Source: Curtobacterium pusillum (GTDB lineage: Bacteria > Actinomycetota > Actinomycetes > Actinomycetales > Microbacteriaceae). Taken from it: 64,000 nucleotides of DNA. The position numbers and the translations under genes are program-made. The first letter of the stretch is position 1; every line of letters starts with the position of its first letter. Below the pieces are notes generated by a model that did no database searches, was not told the origin of the DNA, and saw nothing but the letters and a program-made list of their open reading frames with translations. Location of the stretch: the NCBI RefSeq assembly GCF_013359865.1, contig NZ_JABMCE010000086.1, positions 1 to 64,000 on the forward strand, in the 5' to 3' direction. Positions 7,996 through 16,593 of the stretch are shown one piece after another.

Positions 7996-9471
7996 CTACC
8001 GCAGGCCCTGGCCCACCCGGCTGTGGCGACGGCTGTACCCGAAGTAGATCGCGAAGCCGATCACGAGCCAGATGACGAACCGGAGCCAGGTCTCGACCTC
8101 GAGGTTCAACATCAGCCAGAAGCAGAGCACCGCCGACACGATCGGCAGCACCGGCGACCACGGCACCCGGAAGGCCCGGGGCGCGTCCGGCCGCGAACGA
8201 CGCAGCACGACGATGCCGATCGACACCAGGACGAACGCCGACAGGGTGCCGATGTTGATCATGCCCTCGAGCTTGTCGACCGCGGTGAACCCGGCGAGGA
8301 ACGCGACGACGACACCGGCGACGACCTGCACGCGCACGGGGGTCTGCGTCTTCGGGTTCGTCTTCGAGAACCACCGGGGCAGCAGGCCGTCGCGGCTCAT
8401 CGAGAACACGATCCGGGACAGGCCGAGCAGCAGCACCATGACGACGGTGGTGAGACCGATCAGGGAGCCGATGGCGATGATCCCGGCGGCCCACGGCAGC
8501 CCGACGATGTCGAACGCGGAGGCGAGCGACGGCGAGTCCTCCTGCGCGAGGCGCTGGTACGACACCATGCCGGTGATGACCACGCTGACGCCGACGTAGA
8601 GCAGCGTCACGATGCCGAGACCGATGAAGATGCCGCGCGGCAGGGTCTTCTGCGGGTTCTCGGTCTCCTCCGCGCTGGTCGCGACGACGTCGAAGCCGAT
8701 GAACGCGAAGAACACGAGCGACGCCGCGGCGAGCAGGCCGAAGACGCCGTACTGTGCGGGCTCCGAGCCGGTGAACCAGGACACGAGCGACTGGGTCCAG
8801 ACGCTGCCCTCCGATCCGCGGGCGGGCGACGCCGGCGGGATGAAGGGCGTGAAGTTCGCTGCCTTGACGAAGAACGCACCGGCGACGATGACGAACACGA
8901 CGATCGCGACCTTGATGATCGTGATGACGGCGGAGACGCGGGAGGACAGGCGGGTGCCGAAGGCGAGGAGCACCGTGAAGATGCCGACGATGAGCACCGG
9001 CCCCCAGGTGAACCCGATCGGGCCGATGGCGATCTCGGAGGGCAGCTTCACGCCGAACACGTCGAACGCCGTGCTGAGGTAGATCCCCCAGTACTTCGCG
9101 ATCACGGCGCCGGCGGTCAGGGTCTCGAGGATGAGGTCCCACCCGACGATCCACGCGAGCAGCTCGCCCATCGTCGCGTAGGTGAAGGTGTACGCGGAAC
9201 CGGCGACGGGGATCGTCGAGGCGAACTCGGCGTAGCACATGATCGCCAGTCCGCAGGTGACGGCGGCGAGCAGGAACGAGACGATGACGCTGGGACCGGC
9301 GAAGTTCGCGGCGGCGTTCGCCCCCACCGAGAAGATGCCGGCCCCGACCGCGACCGCGATGCCCATCGCCGCGATGTCGAAGGTCCGCAGCGACCGCTTG
9401 AGGGACCGCCCCTTCTCCTCGGAATCGGCCAGTGAGGCCTCGATGGACTTGATGCGGAGCTTCGGTGCCAT
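7996..9471 (-). CDS. APC superfamily amino-acid permease (cationic amino-acid transporter type)
   Basis: A 491-residue integral membrane protein with about 12 to 14 hydrophobic segments. After a basic N-terminal tail (KSIEASLADSEEKGRSLKRS) the first helix carries the APC signature GIAVAVGAGIFSVG. The third segment begins SAYTFTYATMGELLAWIVGW, as in the CAT/YhdG group. An FIGFDVVATSAEETENPQ segment is also typical. It probably imports a basic or neutral amino acid by proton symport; the substrate cannot be read from sequence. The gene is monocistronic, converges on nei, and is separated from the upstream HAD gene by 100 nt that include a dispersed 13-mer. Confidence 0.9.
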   Translation of the reverse strand: MAPKLRIKSIEASLADSEEKGRSLKRSLRTFDIAAMGIAVAVGAGIFSVGANAAANFAGPSVIVSFLLAAVTCGLAIMCYAEFASTIPVAGSAYTFTYATMGELLAWIVGWDLILETLTAGAVIAKYWGIYLSTAFDVFGVKLPSEIAIGPIGFTWGPVLIVGIFTVLLAFGTRLSSRVSAVITIIKVAIVVFVIVAGAFFVKAANFTPFIPPASPARGSEGSVWTQSLVSWFTGSEPAQYGVFGLLAAASLVFFAFIGFDVVATSAEETENPQKTLPRGIFIGLGIVTLLYVGVSVVITGMVSYQRLAQEDSPSLASAFDIVGLPWAAGIIAIGSLIGLTTVVMVLLLGLSRIVFSMSRDGLLPRWFSKTNPKTQTPVRVQVVAGVVVAFLAGFTAVDKLEGMINIGTLSAFVLVSIGIVVLRRSRPDAPRAFRVPWSPVLPIVSAVLCFWLMLNLEVETWLRFVIWLVIGFAIYFGYSRRHSRVGQGLR

Positions 9472-9555
9472 GGGGTGGTTCCCGTCATCGGCTGGCGGCG
9501 GACCACGCGAGGTTACTGGTGTACCAGCCCGCCACGCAAACAGCGGGAATGCACT

Positions 9556-9568
9556 GGAGGCGCGGCTC
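9556..9568 (-). repeat. Dispersed 13-mer copy (downstream of the HAD gene)
   Basis: Exact GAGCCGCGCCTCC on the minus strand, 3 nt beyond the stop codon of the HAD gene. Confidence 0.7.
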
Positions 9569-9571
9569 GGC

Positions 9572-10444
9572 TCAGGCGGATCGGCGCCAGTCCGTCAGGA
9601 AGCGCGCTCCGGCCTCGTCGTGGATCACGCCGTCGGGTGCGGTGAGCACCGGGTACGGCGTCGCCGGCACCCCGTCGGCGGGACGGACGTCCACGTGGGC
9701 GACGTCGTGCCCGTTCGCGTGCAGCCAGTCCGCCATCGCGTAGTCGCTTCGGGAGTCCCCCATCGTCCGCCAGGCCAGCGGCAGCTCGCCGTCCTGCGCG
9801 AGGAGCTCGAGCGAGCGCTCGGCGCCCATGTCCTTGCCGCTGCGGTCGGACTCGACGTCGGTCGAGATGATCGTCGGGTCGACGCGCCACTGGACGGCGC
9901 CGTCGGCGTCGGGACGGACGTCGTCGAGGCGACGGACGCCGAGGCCTCGGCGCTCGAGGGCCGCCATCGCCTTCGCGTCGAACTCCGGCTGACGCGCGAG
10001 GTACGTCGCGTTGGGCACCTCGACGCGCTGCTCGATCGAGACCATGGCGCGCTTCGTCTCGTCGTAGAAGACCAGGTCGGCGTACTCGTCGCGGACCAGT
10101 TCGCGCATCTCGTCGGCGTAGTCCCGCGGCAGCGCCAGGTCCTCGGCGACGGTGAGCTCGCCCATGCCGCCCTCGTACTGCGGACCGATGGAGCACCACA
10201 CGGCGCCCTTCTCGCAGACGGCGTGCACGCGGCCACCCGCGGCGAGTCCCCCGGCGAGCAGCGGGCCCACGACCTCCTGCCGGATGAACGCGTCGCTGCG
10301 GCCGGTGTTGAACACGACCGGGATGCCCTCGGCGGCGAGTGCGACGAGGTCCTCGACGATGCTCGGGATCGCGATGGTGCGCGAGACGGGGCTGGCGATG
10401 GGGCCGTCGACGTCGAGCAGGAGACCGAGGCGAGGTGCGTTCAC
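9572..10444 (-). CDS. HAD superfamily hydrolase (sugar-phosphatase-like)
   Basis: About 290 residues with the HAD motifs in order: motif I LLLDVDGPIA near the N-terminus (two catalytic Asp), motif II NTGRSD, a central cap region with ETKRAMVSIEQRVEVP, and motif IV TMGDSRSDYAMADWL near the C-terminus. The layout resembles C2-capped Cof or sucrose/trehalose-phosphatase-like enzymes, so it probably dephosphorylates a sugar phosphate; the substrate is unknown. GTG 10444 is favoured because AGAGG lies 9 nt upstream; ATG 10453 is in frame but its AGAGG touches it. It is 37 nt downstream of the alpha/beta hydrolase and may share its transcript. Confidence 0.8.
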   Translation of the reverse strand: MNAPRLGLLLDVDGPIASPVSRTIAIPSIVEDLVALAAEGIPVVFNTGRSDAFIRQEVVGPLLAGGLAAGGRVHAVCEKGAVWCSIGPQYEGGMGELTVAEDLALPRDYADEMRELVRDEYADLVFYDETKRAMVSIEQRVEVPNATYLARQPEFDAKAMAALERRGLGVRRLDDVRPDADGAVQWRVDPTIISTDVESDRSGKDMGAERSLELLAQDGELPLAWRTMGDSRSDYAMADWLHANGHDVAHVDVRPADGVPATPYPVLTAPDGVIHDEAGARFLTDWRRSA

Positions 10445-10481
10445 GACGACCATCCTCTCGCAGTCCGGGCTTCGATCGCGG

Positions 10482-11300
10482 TCAGCTCCGTGCGGTGGTC
10501 CGGGCGGTGAAGCGGTCGAGGACGTGACCGATCGCCTCCGGCTCGGGGACGTGGCCCTGGCCCGGCACCTCCGCGTACTGCGAGCCCGGGACGGCCTCGA
10601 CGACCGCTCGCGCCGCCCGTCGCACCCAGTCGGGTCCATCGCCACCGGCCGCCACGAGCACGGGGACCCCCACCGCAGCGGCCACCCGCTCCGGGATCGC
10701 GAGCCCGTTGAGCACCCGGACGTCCCGGCTCAGCACGTGCGCGTCCACGACCAGTGACCGCCAGAGCGCGCCCTTCAGCCGGAGCGCCGTGATCTGCCCC
10801 ATCGCGACGCCGAGCACCTGGGCGAGGAACGCACGGACGGCCTGGGCACGACGACCGACCGCGACGTGCTCGTCGAGGACGTCGGCGAACACGACGTCGT
10901 CCGCGTGCGGGTCGACGGTCGCGCGGTACGGCGGTTCCCAGAGGACCGCGGCCTCGAGGGGCACGCCGCCTGCGAGGCCGTGCAGCACCACGCCCGCGCC
11001 GACGCAGACGCCGAGCGCCGAGACGGATCCGCCGATGCTCGCGACGACGGCGGCGAGGTCCTCGACCTCGCGGTCGATCGACCACGGCTCGGTGTCGCCG
11101 CTCGCACCACGGCCGCGCCGGTCGTACGTGACGACCCGGTAGCGGTCGCGGAGAGCGGCGGCGAGTCCGGACAGGAACGGGGTGCCGTGGTGGTCGAAGG
11201 CACCGGCGACGACGACGAGCGCCGGACCGGTACCCGCGTCGGACACGGCGATCACCGTTCCGTCGGCGGAGACGACCGTGCGGTCGACGTGCTGGTCCAT
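10482..11300 (-). CDS. Alpha/beta hydrolase with Cys at the nucleophile elbow
   Basis: A 272-residue alpha/beta-hydrolase fold protein. The oxyanion strand reads ALVVVAGAFDHHGTPF, the strand before the elbow contains YRVVTYDRRGRGAS, and the C-terminal His lies in VPGQGHVPEPEAIG. The elbow is GVCVGAG, placing Cys where most members have Ser in G-x-S-x-G. Cys nucleophiles are known in dienelactone hydrolases, so the protein may be active or may have changed function. The start ATG 11298-11300 has GAGGA 5 nt upstream. Its promoter region is shared with the divergent ABC operon, whose operator at 11453 might also affect it. Substrate unknown. Confidence 0.85.
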   Translation of the reverse strand: MDQHVDRTVVSADGTVIAVSDAGTGPALVVVAGAFDHHGTPFLSGLAAALRDRYRVVTYDRRGRGASGDTEPWSIDREVEDLAAVVASIGGSVSALGVCVGAGVVLHGLAGGVPLEAAVLWEPPYRATVDPHADDVVFADVLDEHVAVGRRAQAVRAFLAQVLGVAMGQITALRLKGALWRSLVVDAHVLSRDVRVLNGLAIPERVAAAVGVPVLVAAGGDGPDWVRRAARAVVEAVPGSQYAEVPGQGHVPEPEAIGHVLDRFTARTTARS

Positions 11301-11452
11301 GGAGTCCTCGTGGGGTGGTTCGACCGCGGCATCGCAGGCTGCGTCGGGTCCGTCGGGGATGGGCCGGGCGGGGTCGGTGCTGTCGAGCATGACAGCAGGA
11401 ACCGCCTGCGTCGACACCCGCAACCAGGGGGAGAACACCGGTTCGCCCGCAG

Positions 11453-11484
11453 TGATTCACCAGTTCGTGAATCAGGTGTAGCGT
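11453..11484 (+). promoter_or_regulatory. Promoter and perfect operator of the ABC/GbsR-type operon
   Basis: TGATTCAC (11453-11460) and GTGAATCA (11467-11474) are exact reverse complements spaced by 6 nt. A -10 box, TAGCGT, follows at 11479-11484, then 7 nt to the ATG at 11492, so the transcript is probably leaderless. A dimer on the repeat would block RNA polymerase. The best candidate ligand is the MarR/GbsR-type regulator encoded by the last gene of this operon. Confidence 0.7.
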
Positions 11485-11491
11485 CCGCGCC

Positions 11492-12382
11492 ATGGACGAC
11501 GTGGTCGTGACCTCCGGGCTCGTGAAGGCCTTCGGACGCGCCCGCGCCCTCGACGGACTGGACCTCCGGGTCGCCGAGGGCGAGGTGCACGGGTTCCTCG
11601 GACCGAACGGCGCCGGCAAGTCGACGACGATCCGGGTGCTGCTCGGGCTCATCCGCGCCACCGGCGGCGACGCGCAGGTGTTCGGGCGGGACCCGTGGCG
11701 CGACGCGGTGGCCGTGCACGCGGACCTCGCGTCGGTGCCGGGCGACGTCGCGCTCTGGCCGAACCTCACCGGTGGCGAGACGATCGACCTGCTCACGGGT
11801 CTCCGCGGCGGCGCCGATCCGCAGCTGCGCGAACGGCTCGTCCGCGACTTCGACCTCGACACCCGGAAGCACGCTCGGTCCTACTCGAAGGGGAACCGAC
11901 AGAAGGTCGCCCTCGTCGCCGCGTTCGCCCGGCCGGCCCGCCTGTACGTGCTCGACGAGCCGACGAGCGGCCTCGACCCCGTGATGGAAGAGGTCTTCCG
12001 CGCCGAGGTCCGCCGCGTCCGGTCGGAAGGAGCGACCGTCCTGCTGTCGAGTCACATCCTCAGCGAGGTCGAGGCGCTCTGCGACCGCGTCACGATCGTG
12101 CGCGCCGGACGGGTCGTCGAGGAGGGCTCCCTGGCGGACATGCGCCACCTCACCCGGAGTGCCGTCACCGTCACCACGGACGCGCCGGCCGACCGCATCG
12201 AGGCGCTGCCGGGCGTCCACGACCTCGTCGCCGAGGACGGCACCCTCCGGTTCGGGGCCGACGCGTCCGCGGTCGCGGGGGTGATCGCGGCGCTCGACGG
12301 GCACCGCGTCGAGACACTCACCGTGGAACCCCCGTCGCTCGAGGAGCTCTTCCTCCGCCACTACGGCCAGGAGGCGCGGTGA
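11492..12382 (+). CDS. ABC transporter ATP-binding protein
   Basis: A 296-residue ATPase of the DrrA/CcmA-like exporter class. Walker A is GPNGAGKS at about 35-42, the signature region is SYSKGNRQK (a diverged LSGGQ), Walker B is LYVLDEPTSGLDP, and the H-loop is SSHILSEVE. The C-terminal 80 residues form the extra domain common to drug/antibiotic exporters (SLEELFLRHY at the end). It overlaps the permease gene by 4 nt and heads a three-gene operon with the permease and a GbsR/MarR-type regulator, so it probably energises efflux of a toxic or signalling compound. It has no Shine-Dalgarno site and appears leaderless. Confidence 0.92.
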   Translation: MDDVVVTSGLVKAFGRARALDGLDLRVAEGEVHGFLGPNGAGKSTTIRVLLGLIRATGGDAQVFGRDPWRDAVAVHADLASVPGDVALWPNLTGGETIDLLTGLRGGADPQLRERLVRDFDLDTRKHARSYSKGNRQKVALVAAFARPARLYVLDEPTSGLDPVMEEVFRAEVRRVRSEGATVLLSSHILSEVEALCDRVTIVRAGRVVEEGSLADMRHLTRSAVTVTTDAPADRIEALPGVHDLVAEDGTLRFGADASAVAGVIAALDGHRVETLTVEPPSLEELFLRHYGQEAR

Positions 12383-13980
12383 GTGTCATCGGGACCGCGT
12401 TCCGCCGCGAGCGGGTCCGGGTCCCGGTCTGGGCGGTCGTCGCCGGTCTGCTCGCCGCCGCCACCGCCGCGGCCGTGCCGCAGGCCTTCGGCGACGCGAG
12501 CGAACGCCGGACCCTCGTCGAGCTGATCACCGCGACCCCGAGCCTCCTGGCGATCCGCGGCGTCCCGGACGGCACCGACGAGGGTGCGTACGCGTTCTTC
12601 GAGGTCTTCACCTACGTCGGGCTCGTCGCGGGCCTGATGTCCGTGTTCCTGGTGACCCGGCAGACCCGCCAGGACGAGGACCTCGGCCGCACCGAACTCC
12701 TGCTCGCGACCCCCGTGCACCGTCGGACCCCCGTCGTCGTCGTCGGGTGGGTGTCCGGGGCCGCGAACGTGCTGCTCGGTGTCCTCGTCGCCCTCGGATT
12801 CCTCGCCGGAGGGTTGCCCGCGGACGGGTCCGCGCTCGCCGGCACCGCGGCCACGTGCGTCGGCCTCGCGTACACCGGGATCGCGGTCGTCGTGGCCCAG
12901 GTCGCTCCCACGGCCCGCGCCACGAACGCGATCGGTGTCGGCGTGGTCGCCGTGACGTACCTGCTCCGCGCGGCCGGGGACGCCGTGGGCACCCGGAGCG
13001 CCGACCGGCTGACCGTGGTGAGCGCCTGGCCGAGCTGGCTGAGTCCGATCGGGTGGGGTCAGCACGTCTTCCCGTTCACGCGGCAGGACCTGGTGCCGCT
13101 CGTGCCATGCCTCGTGGTGGCGGTCGTCGGTGTCGTCGCGGCCCTCGTGGTGGGCGGGCGGCGGGACCTCGGGGCGAGTCTGCTCCGGGAGCGGCCGGGA
13201 CGTGCCGGCGGACGGATGCGGACGTCGCTCGGTCTCGCCTGGCGGCTGCACCGGACCACGGTGATCGCCTGGGCGGTCGGCGGTGCCGTGCTCGGGGCGT
13301 TCGCCGGCGGACTCGGCACCACCGCGATCGACACCATCGGCGACGCCCCCTCGGTGACGAAGCTGCTCGAGACACTCGTGCCGGGAGGCCGCGGAGCGCT
13401 GCTCGACGAGTTCGTCGCCGCCGTCGTGGGGATCACGTCGATCCTCGCGGCGGCGGCGGGCATCGGGGCGCTGAACCGAGCGGCGGAGGACGACCGGGAG
13501 GGGCGCTCGGAACTCCTCCTCGCCACGCCCGTCGGACGCGTCCGACGGCTCGCGGAGTGGCTCGGCGTCGGCGTCGGCGCCGCGGTCCTGGTGGCGGTCG
13601 CGACGGGTGCCGTCGGTGGGCTGTGCTTCGTGGCGACCGGGTCGGGGACGGACCGGTTCTGGTCGACGGTGGCCGCGGGGCTCGCGCAGCTGCCGGCCGC
13701 GCTCGTGCTCGTCGCGTTCGCGGCCGTCCTCGGCGTGGTGCTCCCGAGGGCCGCCGGGTGGCTCGTGTGGGTCGCCCTCGGGCTCGCGCTCGTGCTCGGC
13801 CAGTTCGGCGGCCTGCTGCGTGTGCCGGACTGGGCGCGGCAGATCAGCCCGTTCACCCACACCCCCGGGGTCCCGGCCGCGCACGTCGACTGGTCGGGCG
13901 CGTGGTGGCTCGTCGCCACGGCGGTGCTCCTCGGCGCCGTCGCCCTCGTGCTCGCGCGACGCCAGGAGGTCTCGCCGTGA
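12379..13980 (+). CDS. ABC transporter permease (two-domain exporter type)
   Basis: A 533-residue membrane protein with about 12 predicted helices in two similar halves. Each half has an RTELLLATPV or RSELLLATPV segment after its second helix, showing internal duplication typical of actinobacterial tetronasin/anthrachelin-type exporters. The start is GTG 12379, overlapping the stop of the ATPase gene (GTGA) with AGGAGG upstream at 12369-12374. It overlaps the regulator gene by 4 nt downstream. It forms the membrane channel for the preceding ATPase; the substrate is unknown. Confidence 0.9.
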   Translation: MSVIGTAFRRERVRVPVWAVVAGLLAAATAAAVPQAFGDASERRTLVELITATPSLLAIRGVPDGTDEGAYAFFEVFTYVGLVAGLMSVFLVTRQTRQDEDLGRTELLLATPVHRRTPVVVVGWVSGAANVLLGVLVALGFLAGGLPADGSALAGTAATCVGLAYTGIAVVVAQVAPTARATNAIGVGVVAVTYLLRAAGDAVGTRSADRLTVVSAWPSWLSPIGWGQHVFPFTRQDLVPLVPCLVVAVVGVVAALVVGGRRDLGASLLRERPGRAGGRMRTSLGLAWRLHRTTVIAWAVGGAVLGAFAGGLGTTAIDTIGDAPSVTKLLETLVPGGRGALLDEFVAAVVGITSILAAAAGIGALNRAAEDDREGRSELLLATPVGRVRRLAEWLGVGVGAAVLVAVATGAVGGLCFVATGSGTDRFWSTVAAGLAQLPAALVLVAFAAVLGVVLPRAAGWLVWVALGLALVLGQFGGLLRVPDWARQISPFTHTPGVPAAHVDWSGAWWLVATAVLLGAVALVLARRQEVSP

Positions 13981-14414
13981 CGCCGGAGGCGAACCGGCTC
14001 GTCGAGGCCTTCGCGGACGCCGGGTTCCCCCGCATGCCCGCCGCGGCCCTCGTCGCCGTGCTCACGAGCGAGTCGTCAGCGCTCACCGCCGCCGAACTCG
14101 CGACGGAGCTCGAGGTCAGTCCGGCCGCGGTGTCCGGTGCCGTCCGCTACCTGCAGACCGTCGGCATGATGACCCGGCGGCGCGCGGCCGGTGATCGGCG
14201 CTACGTGTACGAGCTGCCCGAGCACGCCTGGTACGCGGCGTCGGTGAACAACCAGGCCCTGTACGAGCGGCTGGCATCGGTCGCGGAGACCGCGGCGGCG
14301 TCGCTCGACGTGCCGGCGGCCCGGGAGCGGGTGCTCGACATGGCCGGGTTCTTCCGGTTCGTCCAGCGCCGGATCCCCGACCTGCTCGACGAGTGGAACG
14401 CGCAGCGCTCCTGA
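13977..14414 (+). CDS. GbsR/MarR family transcriptional regulator
   Basis: A 145-residue winged-helix protein. The DNA-binding helix-turn-helix is LTAAELATELEVSPAAVSGA followed by VRYLQTVGMMTRR and a wing with AGDRRYVYELP; the C-terminal helices resemble GbsR-type regulators found next to ABC exporters. The start GTG 13977 overlaps the permease stop and has AGGAGG 6 nt upstream. As the last gene of the operon it probably represses the operon through the TGATTCAC-N6-GTGAATCA site at 11453-11474, with release by a transported compound; that link is inference. It converges on ogt with only 4 nt between stops. Confidence 0.88.
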   Translation: MTPEANRLVEAFADAGFPRMPAAALVAVLTSESSALTAAELATELEVSPAAVSGAVRYLQTVGMMTRRRAAGDRRYVYELPEHAWYAASVNNQALYERLASVAETAAASLDVPAARERVLDMAGFFRFVQRRIPDLLDEWNAQRS

Positions 14415-14418
14415 CCGG

Positions 14419-14931
14419 TCAGACGAGGGCCGTCGTCCCGACCGACTCCCGCTCGAGCAGCGCCCGCTTCACGTCGAGTCCCCACGCGAAGCCGCCGAGC
14501 GTCCCGTCGGTTCGCAGCACCCGGTGGCAGGGCACGAACAGCGCCGGCGCGTTCCGGGCGCACACGCTCGCGGCGGCACGGACGGCGTCGGGGCGGCCCA
14601 TCGCCCCCGCGAACTCGGTGTACGTGAGCACGGCGCCGGCGGGGATGAGCCGGAGCTGCCGCCACCCCTCGGTGAAGAGGTCGGTGCCGAACTGCCGCAC
14701 GGGCACCTGCATCGCGTGTTCGGTCTCCCCCGCGTAGAAGGCATCCACGGCGTCGGCCGAGGCCACCGTGCCGTCCGTGATGCGCTCGGGCCGGTGCTTG
14801 TCGGCGAGACGCCCGAGGATGCGGTCGACGGAGTCCGTCCACCCCGAGGCGAGGACGCGGCCCTGCGCGTCCTCGAGCACGGTGAAGGGTCCGTCCGGGG
14901 TGTCGAGGGTCTGGATGGTTGCGTCGGTCAT
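14419..14931 (-). CDS. ogt: Methylated-DNA--[protein]-cysteine S-methyltransferase
   Basis: A 170-residue suicide repair protein that transfers the alkyl group of O6-alkylguanine to its own cysteine. The active site is FVPCHRVL with Cys135, and the helix-turn-helix and Arg finger region is YTEFAGAMGRPDAVRAAAS. Length and motifs match the Ogt/MGMT family. ATG 14931 overlaps the stop of the upstream ada-alkA gene by 4 nt (ATGA), so the two are translationally coupled, with AAGGACG also present. They form a two-gene alkylation repair operon. Confidence 0.96.
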   Translation of the reverse strand: MTDATIQTLDTPDGPFTVLEDAQGRVLASGWTDSVDRILGRLADKHRPERITDGTVASADAVDAFYAGETEHAMQVPVRQFGTDLFTEGWRQLRLIPAGAVLTYTEFAGAMGRPDAVRAAASVCARNAPALFVPCHRVLRTDGTLGGFAWGLDVKRALLERESVGTTALV

Positions 14932-16505
14932 CGTTCGTCCTTCCGAGCGGCCGGAGCCGCAGTGTTCATGTGCGCCGCACCGGCCGTCGCGATCGCTCGG
15001 TCGATGACCGGTCGCCAGCAGTGCATCGTGAGGTAGCTCCGCCACGGCGCCACCTGCTCCGACCATAGGGAGAGCTCCCGCGCCGAACCGGGCAGTCCGA
15101 GTTCCTGTGCACCGTTGCGCACGGCGAGGTCGCTGTGGAGGAAGAGGTCCGGGTGGTGGCGGACGCGGAGTGCCACGTAGTCGGCGGTCCAGGGGCCGAT
15201 GCCCTTCACCGCCAGGAGTCCGTCCCGCAGCTCGTCGAGCGACTGCCCGCCGTCGACGACGAGCGACCCGTCGGCGAGCGCGGCGGCCACGCGGACGATG
15301 GTGTCGACCCGTGCCGCCGGCCCGCGCAGGACCTGGTGACCGCGCACGGCGATCGTCTCGGCGGAGGGGAACAGCCGTCCGCCGGGCAGGACCGCGTCCG
15401 GCACCGGGCTGCCGAGCGCCGCGACGAGCCGGGTCTGCGCCGTGCGAGCGGCCGCGACGGACACCTGCTGGCCGATGAGCGTCCGGAACACGATCTCGTG
15501 CGGGTCCACGGCGCCGGGCAACCGGATGCCGGGCACCCGGGCGACGGCGTCGGCGAGCGCCGGGACCGTCCCGAGGACGGCGTCGACGGCGACCGGGTCG
15601 GCGTCGAGGTCGAAGGACGAGCGGACGCGCGCCACCAGCGTGGGCAGGTCCGAGAGGTCCGTCACCCGCACTCGCAGGTCGATCCCGGTGCCCCGGCCGC
15701 CCGCCCCGGTGCCGGCCACGCTCGGGACGGCGGCCGACGCGGTGAAGTGAGCCGCGCCTCCTGGCAGGTCGAGCAACCGCCCGTAGGAGGTGACCCGACC
15801 CGTGTCGTCGGTCTCCACCTGCTCCGTGCCCGGCAGGGCGTGCAGCGCGTGCCAGTCGAGGAGCCCCTGGGCGTCGAACGGGGCTCGAGCGGGCAGGTGC
15901 ACGTGCAGCGCACCGTCGGCGACCGGCCGCAGCACGCGTCGTGCACGGAGCTCGGTCGGCGTGACCGCGAAGACCTCGCGCACCGTGTCGTTGAACTGCC
16001 GGACGCTCGCGAACCCGGCGGCGAACGCGACGTCCGCGATCGGCAGGTCCGACGACGTGAGCAGGGTCCGCGCGGTCTGCGCACGGTGCGCCCGGCTGAG
16101 CGCCTTCGGTCCGGCGCCGAGTTCGGCGGTCATGATCCGGTTGAGCTGTCGCTCCGAGTAGCCCACCCGCGCTGCGAGCCCGGGGACCCCGTCGCGTTCG
16201 ACGACGCCGTCGAGGACGAGGCGCATGGCGCGGCCGGCGACGTCTTCGCGGAGGTCCCACTCCGGACTGCCCGGGGTCGCCTCGGGCAGGCACCGCTTGC
16301 AGGCGCGGAACCCGGCGAGGTGCGCTGCGGCGCTGGTCCGGTAGAAGGTGACGCCGGTCTCGCGCGGGGTGCGCGCCGGACACGAGGGACGGCAGTAGAT
16401 GCCGGTGGAGTGCACCGCGGTGACGAACTGACCGTCGAACCGGGCGTCGCGTGAGGCGACGACGCGGTAGCGCTCGGCGTGCAGCGCGTCTGGTGCGGTG
16501 GACAT
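14928..16505 (-). CDS. ada: Bifunctional Ada-type transcriptional activator/AlkA DNA-3-methyladenine glycosylase
   Basis: A 525-residue fusion. Residues 1-80 are the Ada methylphosphotriester sensor with zinc ligands Cys38, Cys42, Cys69 and Cys72, at the same positions as in E. coli Ada; Cys38 (GIYCRPSC) is the methyl acceptor. Residues about 85-190 are an AraC-type DNA-binding domain (IADVAFAAGFASVRQFNDTV). Residues about 200-500 are AlkA, with the helix-hairpin-helix GLLAVKGIGPWTADYVALR and the catalytic Asp in LHSDLAVR. This AdaA-AlkA fusion is common in actinobacteria: it senses methylation and excises alkylated bases, here coupled to ogt. An internal copy of the dispersed 13-mer lies at 15749-15761. 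Confidence 0.95.
   Translation of the reverse strand: MSTAPDALHAERYRVVASRDARFDGQFVTAVHSTGIYCRPSCPARTPRETGVTFYRTSAAAHLAGFRACKRCLPEATPGSPEWDLREDVAGRAMRLVLDGVVERDGVPGLAARVGYSERQLNRIMTAELGAGPKALSRAHRAQTARTLLTSSDLPIADVAFAAGFASVRQFNDTVREVFAVTPTELRARRVLRPVADGALHVHLPARAPFDAQGLLDWHALHALPGTEQVETDDTGRVTSYGRLLDLPGGAAHFTASAAVPSVAGTGAGGRGTGIDLRVRVTDLSDLPTLVARVRSSFDLDADPVAVDAVLGTVPALADAVARVPGIRLPGAVDPHEIVFRTLIGQQVSVAAARTAQTRLVAALGSPVPDAVLPGGRLFPSAETIAVRGHQVLRGPAARVDTIVRVAAALADGSLVVDGGQSLDELRDGLLAVKGIGPWTADYVALRVRHHPDLFLHSDLAVRNGAQELGLPGSARELSLWSEQVAPWRSYLTMHCWRPVIDRAIATAGAAHMNTAAPAARKDER
15749..15761 (+). repeat. Dispersed 13-mer copy inside ada
   Basis: Exact GAGCCGCGCCTCC, antisense to ada and within its coding sequence. 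Confidence 0.7.
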
Positions 16506-16593
16506 GGGTCCAGCCTGACATGCGTCACCGACATCGACTGGCGGGAATCAGACGCGGCAGCACCGGCTCGGGAGGCGCGGCTAGCGTGTGCAT

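Noticed and set aside
7996..9435. Long plus-strand frames opposite the amino-acid permease
   Set aside because: They are Arg/Asp/His-rich mirror translations of a membrane protein gene and have no recognisable similarity or ribosome site.
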